Source of the DNA: UBA1359 sp029570385
GTDB lineage: Bacteria > Patescibacteriota > Patescibacteriia > Patescibacteriales > Patescibacteriaceae
DNA length: 64,000 nt
Assembly (NCBI GenBank): GCA_035351315.1
Contig: DAOPVX010000003.1
Location: 5,762 to 69,761, forward strand
Direction of reading: 5' to 3'
Part shown: positions 1 through 9,010 of the stretch, piece by piece
How the letters are laid out: the number at the start of each line of letters is the position of its first letter
Numbering within the stretch: position 1 is the stretch's first letter
Notes under the pieces: generated by a model
The model's database searches: none
What the model was told of the DNA's origin: nothing
What the model saw: only the letters and a program-made list of their open reading frames with translations
Position numbers and translations under genes: made by a program

Positions 1-1
1 T

Positions 2-907
2 CCAGAACAATTTTTAAAACGGCAAGCTGAAAAGCAAGAGAGCCGACAAAATTTTCATAATGAGGATTATTTAAATCAGCTCTTATCAATGGCTAATGCA
101 GCCAATAAAATTGACCGCATCCAATACCGCGATTTCGTTGATTTGTACGGCGAAGAAGCTGTTAAAAAAGATATTAGTTGGGTTAAACAACAAAAAATTG
201 AACATCAGAAAAAAAATTCTCCCAGTGAAATCTGGCATAAAAAAATTGCCGATATTCTGGAAGCTATTTTTCATCAACAGATTGAAATGAATAATTATTT
301 CGGTGAAAATGTTTGGACCATTAAAACTTGCAACTATGACGATTTCTATAATCATATTGATGCTATTTTAGAAATACGTAATCCCGATCAAAAATCAGCT
401 AATTACTCCGGTGTCGCGCTAGATGTTACCTCGGCTAGCCACCCCGAACGCCTGGCTAAAAAAGTCGATCGTATCCTGGAAAAAATTAAACGCGGTGAGC
501 TAGCTAAAGTTAAATACTTCCAATCAGAATTTTTAAATATCCGCGGCGAAAAAAGCAATGTGCCTTTATTTGTTATCGGCTGCGATCTAAAGCATACCGA
601 AGAACTAGCTAAACTTTGGTATAACGATAAACAACGCGCCTTAGCTCAACATCCTATTCAAGTTCTTTTGTTAAACCAAATTATTCAACAGGCCCAGCTT
701 TATCGCGATTATGCCAAAAAAGCCAACCAAGCAAAAATAGCCGATATCTATCAACAAATTTTAGACGAATTTACCGCTATTGCTGACGAACGACAACCAA
801 CAATTGAACAAATCAGCCAAAACCCAGCCAACCGCCAATTTTTTACCGATGATACTGTTAGCGCTAATCTGGAAAAAATTATTCAAAACTATGTTGGAGC
901 AAATTAA
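2..907 (+). CDS. Conserved hypothetical protein, 5' end cut by window edge
   Basis: The reading frame is open from base 2 to the TAA at 905-907, so the gene starts before the window; the ATG at 89 is probably internal because 29 sense codons precede it. 301 residues are visible. The N-terminal part is rich in charged residues and glutamine. The middle has a DDFYNHIDAILEIRN segment followed by GVALDVTSAS, which faintly recalls an acidic nuclease-like core (D...D-V-T), but I see no recognised family and do not assign a function. The last 17 bases overlap the start of glyA, so the two are co-transcribed and probably translationally coupled. Gene reality is high, function unknown. Confidence 0.75.
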   Translation, partial: PEQFLKRQAEKQESRQNFHNEDYLNQLLSMANAANKIDRIQYRDFVDLYGEEAVKKDISWVKQQKIEHQKKNSPSEIWHKKIADILEAIFHQQIEMNNYFGENVWTIKTCNYDDFYNHIDAILEIRNPDQKSANYSGVALDVTSASHPERLAKKVDRILEKIKRGELAKVKYFQSEFLNIRGEKSNVPLFVIGCDLKHTEELAKLWYNDKQRALAQHPIQVLLLNQIIQQAQLYRDYAKKANQAKIADIYQQILDEFTAIADERQPTIEQISQNPANRQFFTDDTVSANLEKIIQNYVGAN

Positions 908-2126
908 GGACCAGCCGATACTGGAATTAATTAATCAAGAAAGCCGCCGCCAAATTGATGAACTAGAATTAATCGCCTCAGAAAATTATGCTTCGCCGGC
1001 AGTTCTAGCGGCGCTAGCCACCCCGCTAGCTAATAAATACAGCGAGGGTTACAGTGGTAAACGTTATTATGGCGGCAACCACATCATTGATGACATAGAA
1101 AACCTAGCCATTGAACGAGCTAAACAGCTTTTTAACGCTGAGCATGTTAATGTTCAACCACTATCCGGCTCGCCAGCTAATCTGGCCGCTTATCTGGCTA
1201 TTTTAGAGCCTGGTGACACGGTGTTAGGCTTGCGTCTAGATCACGGCGGCCATTTATCTCACGGACATCCGATTAATATTTCCGGCCGTTTATTTAAATT
1301 CGTCCAATACGAGGTCGACGCCACCACCGGTCGGTTAAATATGGACCAAGTCCGTCAAGTCGCTCACCAAGCCAAACCAAAATTAATCGTCGCCGGTTTC
1401 AGCGCTTATAGTCGAGAAATTGATTGGGCTGGCTTCAAATCTATCGCTGACGAAGTTGGAGCGTTGACTATGGCCGATATTTCGCACACCGCCGGCTTAA
1501 TTGCTGGCCGACAATTAAGTAATCCCACCAATATTGTTGATATCGTTACGACAACCACCCATAAGACCTTGCGCGGTCCGCGCGGAGCAATAATCATGTC
1601 CACAACCAAGCTGGCTAAAGCTATTGACCGCGCTGTCTTTCCTGGTTTACAAGGTGGACCGCACGACCATGTCACCGCTGCCAAAGCCATTGCCTTTGGC
1701 GAAGCTCTGCAGCCAGCCTTCCAAGACTATGCTCGCCAAGTTATCGCTAATGCCCAACTGTTAGCTGAACAGCTGCAAGCCAAGAATTATGATATTGTTT
1801 CCGGCGGCACTGACAACCATTTATTAGTCATTGACCTAACCAAGCAAGGACTAGCCGGTCGCCAAGCCGAAGAAGCTTTGCAAAAAGCCGGCTTATCCGT
1901 TTCTCGTTCCACTGTTCCTGGCGATCAGCGACCGCCGCTCAATCCGTCCGGTATTCGTCTAGGAACAGCCGCTATAACCACCCGTGGTTTTGGTTCGGCG
2001 GAAATTAAACAGACAGCCAATTGGCTTCATCAGGCCCTGGTTAATCATGCCGATGATAATTATTTAGCCGATATCAAACAGCAAGTCACTCAATTGGGTC
2101 GACGCCTGCCGCCGCCAAGTCTCTAA
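891..2126 (+). CDS. glyA: Serine hydroxymethyltransferase
   Basis: PLP enzyme that interconverts serine plus tetrahydrofolate with glycine plus 5,10-methylene-THF, the main one-carbon entry point. 411 residues, normal for the family. ELIASENYASPAVL near residue 27, the EGYSGKRYYGG substrate loop near 52 and the PLP-lysine motif TTTTHKTLRGPRG (Lys225) are intact. I chose ATG 891 because the frame upstream of it (back to 780) has no SHMT homology and lies inside the preceding gene. It overlaps that gene by 17 bases and is followed after 6 bases by folD, which uses the same methylene-THF. No SD sequence is visible; translation probably depends on coupling. Confidence 0.97.
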   Translation: MLEQIKDQPILELINQESRRQIDELELIASENYASPAVLAALATPLANKYSEGYSGKRYYGGNHIIDDIENLAIERAKQLFNAEHVNVQPLSGSPANLAAYLAILEPGDTVLGLRLDHGGHLSHGHPINISGRLFKFVQYEVDATTGRLNMDQVRQVAHQAKPKLIVAGFSAYSREIDWAGFKSIADEVGALTMADISHTAGLIAGRQLSNPTNIVDIVTTTTHKTLRGPRGAIIMSTTKLAKAIDRAVFPGLQGGPHDHVTAAKAIAFGEALQPAFQDYARQVIANAQLLAEQLQAKNYDIVSGGTDNHLLVIDLTKQGLAGRQAEEALQKAGLSVSRSTVPGDQRPPLNPSGIRLGTAAITTRGFGSAEIKQTANWLHQALVNHADDNYLADIKQQVTQLGRRLPPPSL

Positions 2127-2132
2127 ATTATT

Positions 2133-2981
2133 ATGCCGTTACAATTAATCAATGGCCGTCAACTGGCCGAACAAATCAAAGACAATATTGCTGAAAATAT
2201 TTATAACCTAGGCGGCCCTCGGCCAAACCTGGCGATTATTTTAGTTGGCCAACGGCCTGATTCTCAGCTCTATGTTAAGCTAAAACAACAAGAGGCGAAG
2301 AAAGTCGGCATTGATACTCATTTTTATAGCTGTCCAGCTAATATTAGCCAAGCCGAATTATTGGAAATTATCCGCTTTTTAAATAAAGATCCGCTGATTG
2401 ATGGCATTCTATTGCAATTACCGCTGCCTCAGCACTTAAATACCGACGAGGCAGTCAACGCTATCCATCCCGATAAAGATGTTGACGGCTTTACCGCTGA
2501 AAATCTAAACCGTCTGCAAAATAATCAGCCACAAGCCATTATTCCACCGGTTTTCGGCGTAGTTCTCAAGCTGATTGCCGAGCAGAAATTAGATTTAACC
2601 GGTCAATTAGCAGTAATTTTGGGAAATTCAACTATTTTTGGAGATCATTTGGCCCAGCTAATAAAACAGCAGGGCGCCGAAGTTGCAATATATCACCGGT
2701 TAGATAAAAAAGCTCAAGCCAGTTTAAACCAAGCTAAGCTAATTATCAGCGCCCTGGGCCGCCCGCTAGCCGTTAAAATTAAACAACCCCAAGAAAATTA
2801 TCTAATTATTGATATTGGCATCACTAAAAAAGCAAGTAAAGTCTACGGTGATGTGGACTTAAAATCAATAAACCCACTAATCAATGGCTGGGCAACGCCA
2901 GTGCCAGGCGGTGTCGGACCGCTGACGATTGCGATGGCGCTCAACAATACTTTTTTACTTTATCAGCAGCATCATGAATAG
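2133..2981 (+). CDS. folD: Bifunctional methylene-THF dehydrogenase / methenyl-THF cyclohydrolase
   Basis: Oxidises 5,10-methylene-THF to methenyl-THF and hydrolyses it to 10-formyl-THF. 282 residues, family length. Visible: the catalytic Tyr/Lys pair in YVKLKQQEAKKVGI (Tyr47, Lys51), GILLQLPLP, DKDVDGF and the C-terminal PVPGGVGPLTIAMA signature. The nucleotide-binding loop is unusual: where most FolDs read G-(R/A)-S-x-x-V-G-x-P, this one reads GNSTIFGDH, lacking the basic residue and the proline. Cofactor preference may therefore differ; that is inference. It follows glyA directly, making a one-carbon pair, and overlaps recQ by 8 bases. Confidence 0.95.
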   Translation: MPLQLINGRQLAEQIKDNIAENIYNLGGPRPNLAIILVGQRPDSQLYVKLKQQEAKKVGIDTHFYSCPANISQAELLEIIRFLNKDPLIDGILLQLPLPQHLNTDEAVNAIHPDKDVDGFTAENLNRLQNNQPQAIIPPVFGVVLKLIAEQKLDLTGQLAVILGNSTIFGDHLAQLIKQQGAEVAIYHRLDKKAQASLNQAKLIISALGRPLAVKIKQPQENYLIIDIGITKKASKVYGDVDLKSINPLINGWATPVPGGVGPLTIAMALNNTFLLYQQHHE

Positions 2982-5079
2982 TAATATTTGGTCAACTTTA
3001 TTACAACTTCATTTTGGTTTTAATCAACTTCGTCCCGGTCAAGAACAAGCTATTCAGCAAGTATTGTCGGGCGGCGACTGCTTGGTTATTATGCCAACCG
3101 GCGGTGGAAAATCACTTTGCTTCCAGCTGCCAGCGCTACTATTACCCGGTGTCACTCTGGTTATTTCACCATTAATCGCTTTGATGAAAGATCAGGTTGA
3201 CCGGTTAAATACGATCGGCATACCAGCTACTTTCATTAATAGCTCTATTGCACTAACTGAAGCTAATAACCGTCTTCAACAAGCTCTGACAGGGGCTTAT
3301 CGGCTAATTTATGTCGCTCCAGAACGTTTTCATAGCCAATCATTTCAAAAAATTATCCGACAATTAACTGTGAGTCTGGTCGCCGTCGATGAAGCGCATT
3401 GTATCAGCCAATGGGGCCATGATTTCCGGCCAAGCTATTTGCAGTTACAGCAATTCATTAAAAACCTGGGGCGGCCGCCGATACTAGCGCTAACCGCTAC
3501 CGCTACACCTGAGGTCCGTCAAGACATTGTCCAGCAACTGGATATGGTCAAGCCGCAAGAAATAATTACCGGTTTTGGCCGGCCAAACTTGCATTTTGGC
3601 ATCATTAGCACTGCTGATGGTTACAAAAAAGACGTGGTTCTAGAGACTATTCAAAAAGCGCCAGAAGCTAGCGGTATTGTTTATGTCAGTACTCGCCAGC
3701 GCGCTGATGAATTAGTTAATTTTTTAATTGATTATCACATCTCAGCCGTAGAGTATCATGCCGGCTTAACGGCTGATGAACGGCAACGATTGCAAAATGA
3801 ATTTATGACCGGCCGGGCTAAAGTAATTGTCGCCACTAACGCCTTCGGCATGGGCATTGATAAAGCCGACCTGCGCTTTGTCATCCATTATGATATGCCT
3901 GGCACCATTGAGGCTTATTATCAAGAAGCTGGCCGAGCTGGCCGCGATGGTCAATCCAGTCTTTGTCTGCTACTCCATAGTCCGCGTGATCGCTACCTGC
4001 AAGAATTTTTTATTGAGGGCGATAATCCTTCAGTTGATTTAATTTTGGATATTTATGATTTTTTAACTACCTTTCCAGACAATCATATTTTAATCACCTA
4101 CGGTTCTATAAAAAGCACTCTTGGTCTTGATATTCCGGATTTAGCGGTTGGTACTGCTCTTAAAGTTCTAGAAAAAGAGGGTTATCTGGCCAAAACCTAT
4201 GAAAAAACCAGTCAAGCAACTCTCAAACTAGCTGGTCCAGACATCAATTTAACCGCCGGACAAGAAGCTTTAGGTAAGCGGGCGAAAAAATCTTTAGAAA
4301 TTTGGGGTAAACTCTATGATAATTACTCTCGCAAACTCCGTGCCGGCTATTCGGTTAATCTAGAATTCTTAGCCAGTGATTTGCGCTGCTCTAAAGATTC
4401 TTTGACTAGGCTGTTAAAAAAACTGCAAGAAAAAGAAATAATTATTTATGAGCCGCCGTTTAAAGGAACCGAGATAACTCTATTAAAACGCTGTTCCCGC
4501 CAAGAAGTCCAGCTGGATCGACAAGCCTTGCGCGATAAACTGCTTTTTGCCCGCAACAAACTAGATAAGATGGAGGACTATGTCTATCATAACGGTTGCC
4601 GACAAAAATATATTCTCAATTATTTTGGCGAAAAAACAGCTGAAGATTGCGGTCACTGTGATTGGTGCCGCCATCGCACCACTAATCAACGACCGATAAC
4701 CAAACAGTCCAGCCGATCACGAATAGCCAAACAACCAGCAACTAAAAATATCCATTTAGAAACCAAGCTAACCCAGTTAACCACTCTAGAACTCCATGAA
4801 TCCGGATTAGAAATCAATCAAATCGCCAGTAATCGCAATCTGCAGCTAGATACAATCGTGGAACATTTCTGCTATTTACTAGAAAAAAACCTACTAAAAG
4901 ATACTAGCCGGCTGCTTGATGACAATACCTTGTCAATCATCAGCGATTTGTTAAAACAACGGCCGCAACTAATTAATAGTCGTTTAAGTGTCATTAAAAA
5001 AGAATTGCCCAGTTATATTGATTGGCCGGAGCTAAAAATGGCACTAGCTGTTCTAAAACATCAATTGACCAAACAATGA
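2974..5079 (+). CDS. recQ: ATP-dependent DNA helicase RecQ
   Basis: 3'-5' DNA helicase for recombination and stalled-fork repair. 701 residues. Motif I MPTGGGKSLCFQLPAL (Lys46), the DEAH box VDEAHCISQWGHDFRPSY and motif VI YYQEAGRAGRDG are intact. The RQC zinc site is present around residue 550 (C-RQKY ... CGHCDWC). The C-terminal roughly 100 residues look like the helix-turn-helix HTH_40 type rather than a clear HRDC domain. I chose ATG 2974, which overlaps the folD stop (ATGAATAG); the frame extends back to 2929, but those residues lie within folD and match nothing. The stop overlaps the next start as ATGA. Confidence 0.96.
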   Translation: MNSNIWSTLLQLHFGFNQLRPGQEQAIQQVLSGGDCLVIMPTGGGKSLCFQLPALLLPGVTLVISPLIALMKDQVDRLNTIGIPATFINSSIALTEANNRLQQALTGAYRLIYVAPERFHSQSFQKIIRQLTVSLVAVDEAHCISQWGHDFRPSYLQLQQFIKNLGRPPILALTATATPEVRQDIVQQLDMVKPQEIITGFGRPNLHFGIISTADGYKKDVVLETIQKAPEASGIVYVSTRQRADELVNFLIDYHISAVEYHAGLTADERQRLQNEFMTGRAKVIVATNAFGMGIDKADLRFVIHYDMPGTIEAYYQEAGRAGRDGQSSLCLLLHSPRDRYLQEFFIEGDNPSVDLILDIYDFLTTFPDNHILITYGSIKSTLGLDIPDLAVGTALKVLEKEGYLAKTYEKTSQATLKLAGPDINLTAGQEALGKRAKKSLEIWGKLYDNYSRKLRAGYSVNLEFLASDLRCSKDSLTRLLKKLQEKEIIIYEPPFKGTEITLLKRCSRQEVQLDRQALRDKLLFARNKLDKMEDYVYHNGCRQKYILNYFGEKTAEDCGHCDWCRHRTTNQRPITKQSSRSRIAKQPATKNIHLETKLTQLTTLELHESGLEINQIASNRNLQLDTIVEHFCYLLEKNLLKDTSRLLDDNTLSIISDLLKQRPQLINSRLSVIKKELPSYIDWPELKMALAVLKHQLTKQ

Positions 5080-5789
5080 AGCCGGCGCGGATTGAACAAT
5101 TAAGGCAAATTGTCGCTGACAATTACCAAGAAATTGCTGAACAATTCTCGGCAACCCGTCAAAAACCACTTTGGCCGCGATTGCGACAAATACTTCGCCA
5201 ATTGCCAATCAGCGGCCGACTGCTTGATATTGGCTGCGGCAATGGACGCTTGTTAGAAGAATTAAAAAAAAGACCGATTGACTGTTATGTCGGCCTGGAT
5301 AATTCTACTGAATTGTTAAAAATTGCTGCTCAACGCTATCCGCCAACCGCTTGGCCATTTTCTATTAGCTGGCAACCGGGCGATCTCTTAGACACACCGA
5401 CCGGACAACCATTTGATGTTGTCTGTTGTATTGCCGCTTTACATCATTTACCCGGTCGCGCTAATCGCCAGCTGGCGGCCAAAAACTTGTGCCGCTGGCT
5501 CAAACCAACTGGTTATTTAATAATCAGCGTTTGGGATTTATGGCGCCAACCTAAATATTGGCCAAAATTATTAGCTGGCTTATGGTTATCTCTCAATGGT
5601 CAGCTAGATTACGGCGACTTGTTGTTAAATTGGGGGCAACAAAAATCACCGGGACGACAACGCTATTATCATGCCTTTACCAAAGGCGAATTAAAAAAAT
5701 TAATAGCGGCAACCGGCCTTGATATTATTGATTGTCAACGGGATGGACTTAATCTCTATCTAGTCGCCCGCCGGCCAATTAAAAATTGA
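5076..5789 (+). CDS. Class I SAM-dependent methyltransferase, Trm9/ALKBH8-like
   Basis: 237 residues. SAM motif I is LLDIGCGNGRLLEEL near residue 50, followed by an acidic residue in VGLDNSTELL; the CCIAALHHLPG and LCRWLKPTGYLIISVWDLW segments resemble the Trm9/ALKBH8 tRNA wobble-uridine methyltransferase family. The substrate cannot be fixed from sequence, so tRNA methylation is inference. The start ATG 5076 overlaps the recQ stop by 4 bases (ATGA), typical of coupled translation. The 3' end overlaps the convergent DUF4012 gene by 11 bases. Confidence 0.8.
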   Translation: MKPARIEQLRQIVADNYQEIAEQFSATRQKPLWPRLRQILRQLPISGRLLDIGCGNGRLLEELKKRPIDCYVGLDNSTELLKIAAQRYPPTAWPFSISWQPGDLLDTPTGQPFDVVCCIAALHHLPGRANRQLAAKNLCRWLKPTGYLIISVWDLWRQPKYWPKLLAGLWLSLNGQLDYGDLLLNWGQQKSPGRQRYYHAFTKGELKKLIAATGLDIIDCQRDGLNLYLVARRPIKN

Positions 5790-7671
5790 CTGTCACTTGG
5801 CTATCCTCCAACCAGCCCGATTGACCACTGACCTGGCTATTTTTTATATTCAAGGGTAATTGTTCAGAATAAGCCCGCTGAACTGATCGGGGCAAGTTTA
5901 ATTCTAACGACAACGATGTCCGCTGACGACCTGGCTGTTTTTGTAAAAGTAATTCATAGCGATTCTGCTCTAAAAGCTTAACCACTGAATCGGACAAACG
6001 ATAAACCAACTTAATTTCCTTGGTCTTTTTTGGCTCGACGACGATAAAGCCGCCAAAAACTGTCTTCCCCAATTCTTGAGTAGTGGTAGCCGCATCTTTA
6101 TAACCAGCTTGACTAATCAGCTGGCTGCCAAGTGGCGCATAAACCCGAGTATAAGTCTGATAGCGAGTTGTCCGCCAATCAAAACCGCCATTATGTTTAT
6201 AAATCAGCCGCAATTCCGCCAACCATTGGCCGTCGGATTGGTAAAGCCGGTAATTAATCTGCTTATCAACCACGGCATCAGTTTTAAAAGCCGCCAAATT
6301 AGCGTCAATTACCCATAAATAATCACCATCAGCAGACCGAGCTTGACCAGCCCAATTTTGTTGGACTAACCATTGTTGGACAGCTTGGTTGTCACTGTAT
6401 AATAAAATATTCTTCCGTTCTAAGTTTTTAGTGACTATTCTCGCCACTTCGGTCCAGCGGCTGGCCGGCAAAGCCAATAACCGCTTTTCCAATTCACGAA
6501 TTACATCATTAATAACTGCCTTACGATTCCAAGAAGTAACACCATAATTATCATAAGACATTTCCACCCGATATTGTAATAACTCCACAAAATTCTGCTG
6601 ATTATAGGTCTGATCCTCAACCGTAATCGGCCCGACCAGACCTAATAAATCTTCAACAATAGCCGGAGTAATGGCAATCACGCCATCAATGCGTTCAGCC
6701 GTGGCGGTCTTATTAATCGCTTTGGTTTGCTCTTGATAAAAATAACGCACTTGCCGAGCCGTCGTCGGAAAATCTGGCGACCAATTGGCATCGCGCAGAA
6801 ACCATTGTTTGACGCCTAAATATTTATTCAATTCGGCTGGCGGCGCTGGTTTAAAATAATCTTGCGCCGGCATATCTAGGTGATAGCTATCATGAGCCTC
6901 TAAATTAACGACTTGGCCATTGTGCAATTCTAATAAACCATAATTACCGATAAAACCACCGGTTGGCCGTAATTCATCATTATTCTGCAAAATTAATAGA
7001 AAACGCCCATCGCTAACTTGGCCAGCCAAGTATGGCGCTAGCTGCAACCATGGCAAATGTTCGGCCAATAAGGCTTTGCCGTCTTGCAGTGCCTGGCGCA
7101 ATTCACCGACTGGAGCATTAAGCTTAGTCAAGCCAGCGGCAAAATTAACTTGATTCAAGCTACTCTCGAGTTCATGCAGGTTAGCTAAAGTTTTTAACAA
7201 CAGCGGCTGAATACCCTGCATCTGCGACAATATTTGAGTTGTACTGCTAGGTGTTAAATTCTCCAATGAAGCCGCCGTCAAACCCGACGGCCAATTGGAT
7301 TGCCATTGTTCGGCTTGAGCCAACACATCAACAGCAGTCTGACAAGCTAATTCAGCTGATTTCAATAAATTATAAACACTATTGGTCTGCTGATGATACC
7401 AACCGATTCTAGATAATAACCAATGCTTGGCCAGTATTTGACTATGATCGCGCGCCGCTAAAAAAGATTGTTGCGCTTGTTGCACAGCCGTTTGCGCTGG
7501 TAGCCATTCACCAGCTTTAGCTAATTGCCAGCCCTGCTCTAATGATTGTTTGCCGGCTAAACCCGATTGATAGGTTAACCAAGCCGCCCGAGTTAAACGA
7601 CAACCATCAATAACAATAATCAATAGACAACCAATAATTACTAACCAAAATAAACGGCGGCTTACGGACAT
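5779..7671 (-). CDS. DUF4012 domain protein, membrane-anchored
   Basis: 630 residues. One N-terminal membrane segment (about residues 8-24, hydrophobic LFWLVIIGCLLIIVI) anchors a large extracytoplasmic part. The hallmark is FLLILQNNDELRPTGGFIGNYGL near residue 225, characteristic of DUF4012, a family common in Patescibacteria and Gram-positives and of unknown biochemical role, probably envelope- or surface-polymer-related. A long alpha-helical Gln/Ala/Leu-rich region precedes it. It lies downstream of the rpsP terminator, so it probably has its own promoter in the AT-rich stretch 7680-7712. Overlaps the convergent methyltransferase gene. Confidence 0.85.
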   Translation of the reverse strand: MSVSRRLFWLVIIGCLLIIVIDGCRLTRAAWLTYQSGLAGKQSLEQGWQLAKAGEWLPAQTAVQQAQQSFLAARDHSQILAKHWLLSRIGWYHQQTNSVYNLLKSAELACQTAVDVLAQAEQWQSNWPSGLTAASLENLTPSSTTQILSQMQGIQPLLLKTLANLHELESSLNQVNFAAGLTKLNAPVGELRQALQDGKALLAEHLPWLQLAPYLAGQVSDGRFLLILQNNDELRPTGGFIGNYGLLELHNGQVVNLEAHDSYHLDMPAQDYFKPAPPAELNKYLGVKQWFLRDANWSPDFPTTARQVRYFYQEQTKAINKTATAERIDGVIAITPAIVEDLLGLVGPITVEDQTYNQQNFVELLQYRVEMSYDNYGVTSWNRKAVINDVIRELEKRLLALPASRWTEVARIVTKNLERKNILLYSDNQAVQQWLVQQNWAGQARSADGDYLWVIDANLAAFKTDAVVDKQINYRLYQSDGQWLAELRLIYKHNGGFDWRTTRYQTYTRVYAPLGSQLISQAGYKDAATTTQELGKTVFGGFIVVEPKKTKEIKLVYRLSDSVVKLLEQNRYELLLQKQPGRQRTSLSLELNLPRSVQRAYSEQLPLNIKNSQVSGQSGWLEDSQVTVNF

Positions 7672-7725
7672 AACATTAAATATTACTAATTATTTTATAA
7701 TTATATAACAAAATTGAGCAGAGCC

Positions 7726-7758
7726 AAAATAAAAAACAGAGCCGCCTAGCTCTGTTTT
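7726..7758. terminator. Bidirectional intrinsic terminator after rpsP
   Basis: Stem AACAGAGC / GCTCTGTT with the loop CGCCTA, flanked by A-rich sequence on the left and T-rich sequence on the right. On the minus strand it ends in a T run just beyond the rpsP stop. Confidence 0.8.
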
Positions 7759-7771
7759 TCAATAATCAATT

Positions 7772-8269
7772 CTATTCGGCGTTTGGCGTGGCGTCAGTCC
7801 CGGCCTCGTCGCTAGCTTTAACCGCTTCAGCCGACTCTGTGGAGACTGGCTCTTCAACTGGTTCTTCGGTTGACTCGGCAGCAACCTCGGCAGCCGGCTC
7901 TTCAACAGTTGACTCGGCAGCAACCTCTTCTGCGGCGACCGGTTCAGCAGCAGCCGCAGTTGGCGTCTTGTCTGGCTTAACAGTTTCAGCGACAACTGGA
8001 GCGGGCTGCTTACTGACAACACGAATAATTTCGCCTTTAATAATCTGATGGCTAACTAGTAAATTATTAACAGTAGTGGTCATCTGAGCTCCCTGGCTCA
8101 GCCAATAATTAATTCGTTCAGCCTTGGCCTGTAATTCTTTAGACTTGGGATTATAGGAGCCGAGATTTTCCAGGATCCGTCCATAGGGATCACGGCCGAC
8201 CTCAGAAATAATAAAACGATAGAATGGCGCTTTCTTTTTGCCAATACGGGCAAGCTTGATTTTCAGCAT
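7772..8269 (-). CDS. rpsP: 30S ribosomal protein S16 with long acidic C-terminal tail
   Basis: Residues 1-80 are a standard S16: MLKIKLARIGKKKAPFYRF, DPYGRILENLGSYNPKSK and INYWLSQGAQ. The remaining 80 or so residues are a low-complexity Ala/Glu/Val/Pro tail, about doubling the usual 80-90 residue length. The start is ATG 8269; a TTG two codons upstream is open but sits too close to the AGG in the leader. Expressed from a consensus promoter at 8323-8352 and closed by the hairpin at 7726-7758. The tail may be disordered and species-specific; its role is unknown. Confidence 0.96.
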   Translation of the reverse strand: MLKIKLARIGKKKAPFYRFIISEVGRDPYGRILENLGSYNPKSKELQAKAERINYWLSQGAQMTTTVNNLLVSHQIIKGEIIRVVSKQPAPVVAETVKPDKTPTAAAAEPVAAEEVAAESTVEEPAAEVAAESTEEPVEEPVSTESAEAVKASDEAGTDATPNAE

Positions 8270-8322
8270 AAACAATGCCTGTTTAGATAATAACTAAATA
8301 AGTGAGCATTAACGGTAGCTTG

Positions 8323-8352
8323 ATTATAGCCTTAATTAGCAATTTTTGTCAA
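8323..8352 (-). promoter_or_regulatory. rpsP promoter (TTGACA-18-TATAAT)
   Basis: On the minus strand, a perfect -35 TTGACA (8347-8352) and a perfect -10 TATAAT (8323-8328) are separated by 18 bases. Predicted transcript start is about 8316, giving a leader of roughly 47 bases. Confidence 0.85.
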
Positions 8353-8420
8353 GAAAATGGGGGGTATAGCAAAACTGGCTAATAAATAAACAAAACCACT
8401 ATCAGTAAGTGGTTGTGCAG

Positions 8421-8492
8421 AGCGGGTAACGGGAATCGAACCCGTATCTTCAGCTTGGAAGGCTGACATAAAAGCCATTATACTATACCCGC
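8421..8492 (-). tRNA. tRNA-Gly (anticodon TCC)
   Basis: Acceptor GCGGGTA pairs with TACCCGC; the anticodon loop CTTCCAA sits between TCAGC and GCTGA; the T loop is GGTTCGATTCC. CCA is not encoded. Last tRNA of a five-tRNA string downstream of 16S. Confidence 0.93.
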
Positions 8493-8568
8493 AAGTGGCC
8501 AAAATTCGGTAGTCTCAACCAAGCCGAAAATAAAAAACAGCCAGGCAACGCTCCGGTAATTTCAGCCA

Positions 8569-8646
8569 TGGTCGGGATGCCGAGATTTGAACTCGGGATC
8601 TCCTGCTCCCAAAGCAGGCGCCTTAAACCAGCTGGGCCACACCCCG
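8569..8646 (-). tRNA. tRNA-Pro (anticodon TGG)
   Basis: Anticodon loop TTTGGGA between CCTGC and GCAGG; T arm with GTTCAAATC; acceptor CGGGGTG / CATCCCG. The 3' CCA is encoded (8569-8571), unlike its neighbours. Confidence 0.93.
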
Positions 8647-8680
8647 TAAATAAAAATAGCTATAACGATACTAGTTACTG

Positions 8681-8752
8681 TGCCCCGGGTCAGAATCGGA
8701 CTGACGACACAAGGATTTTCAGTCCTTTGCTCTACCACTGAGCTACCGAGGC
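8681..8752 (-). tRNA. tRNA-Phe (anticodon GAA)
   Basis: Acceptor GCCTCGG / CCGGGGC (one T-G pair), anticodon loop CTGAAAA between AGGA and TCCT, T loop with GATTCTGAC. No encoded CCA. Confidence 0.92.
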
Positions 8753-8763
8753 TCTAAGTATAG

Positions 8764-8836
8764 TTGCGGGGGTCGGATTCGAACCGACGACCTCCAGGTT
8801 ATGGGCCTGGCGAGCTGCCAACTGCTCTACCCCGCG
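8764..8836 (-). tRNA. Initiator tRNA-fMet (anticodon CAT) with C33
   Basis: 5' CGCGGGG and 3' CCCCGCA leave the C1-A72 mismatch diagnostic of bacterial initiator tRNA. The anticodon arm is CCAGG-CCCATAA-CCTGG, so position 33, almost always U in bacteria, is C. The stem has only two G-C pairs next to the loop instead of the usual three. No encoded CCA. Confidence 0.92.
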
Positions 8837-8847
8837 ATAATTTTGAG

Positions 8848-8921
8848 TGGGCAACGGAGGAGTTGAACCTCCGACCTCGACATTATCAGTGTCGCGCTCT
8901 AACCAACTGAGCTAGTTGCCC
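8848..8921 (-). tRNA. tRNA-Ile (anticodon GAT)
   Basis: Acceptor GGGCAAC / GTTGCCC, anticodon loop CTGATAA between CGACA and TGTCG, T loop GGTTCAACTCC. It is the first tRNA downstream of 16S, the place where tRNA-Ile sits in classical rRNA operons, but a terminator-like hairpin separates the two and no 23S follows. Confidence 0.94.
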
Positions 8922-8935
8922 TTGTCTTTGATAAT

Positions 8936-8975
8936 AACAAAAAAAGATTGCCCAAACAATATGGGACCAATCTTT
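8936..8975 (-). terminator. Intrinsic terminator between 16S rRNA and tRNA-Ile
   Basis: On the minus strand the stem AAAGATTG / CAATCTTT encloses a second short stem CCCA / TGGG and is followed by a run of seven T. It would end the 16S transcript before the tRNA string. Confidence 0.7.
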
Positions 8976-9010
8976 CTCTGCCGAATAGTCACAAGCCCCA
9001 TAAACTTGCC

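Noticed and set aside
7788..8048. Ala/Ser-rich plus-strand frame of 86 codons
   Set aside because: Shadow of the low-complexity tail of rpsP on the opposite strand.
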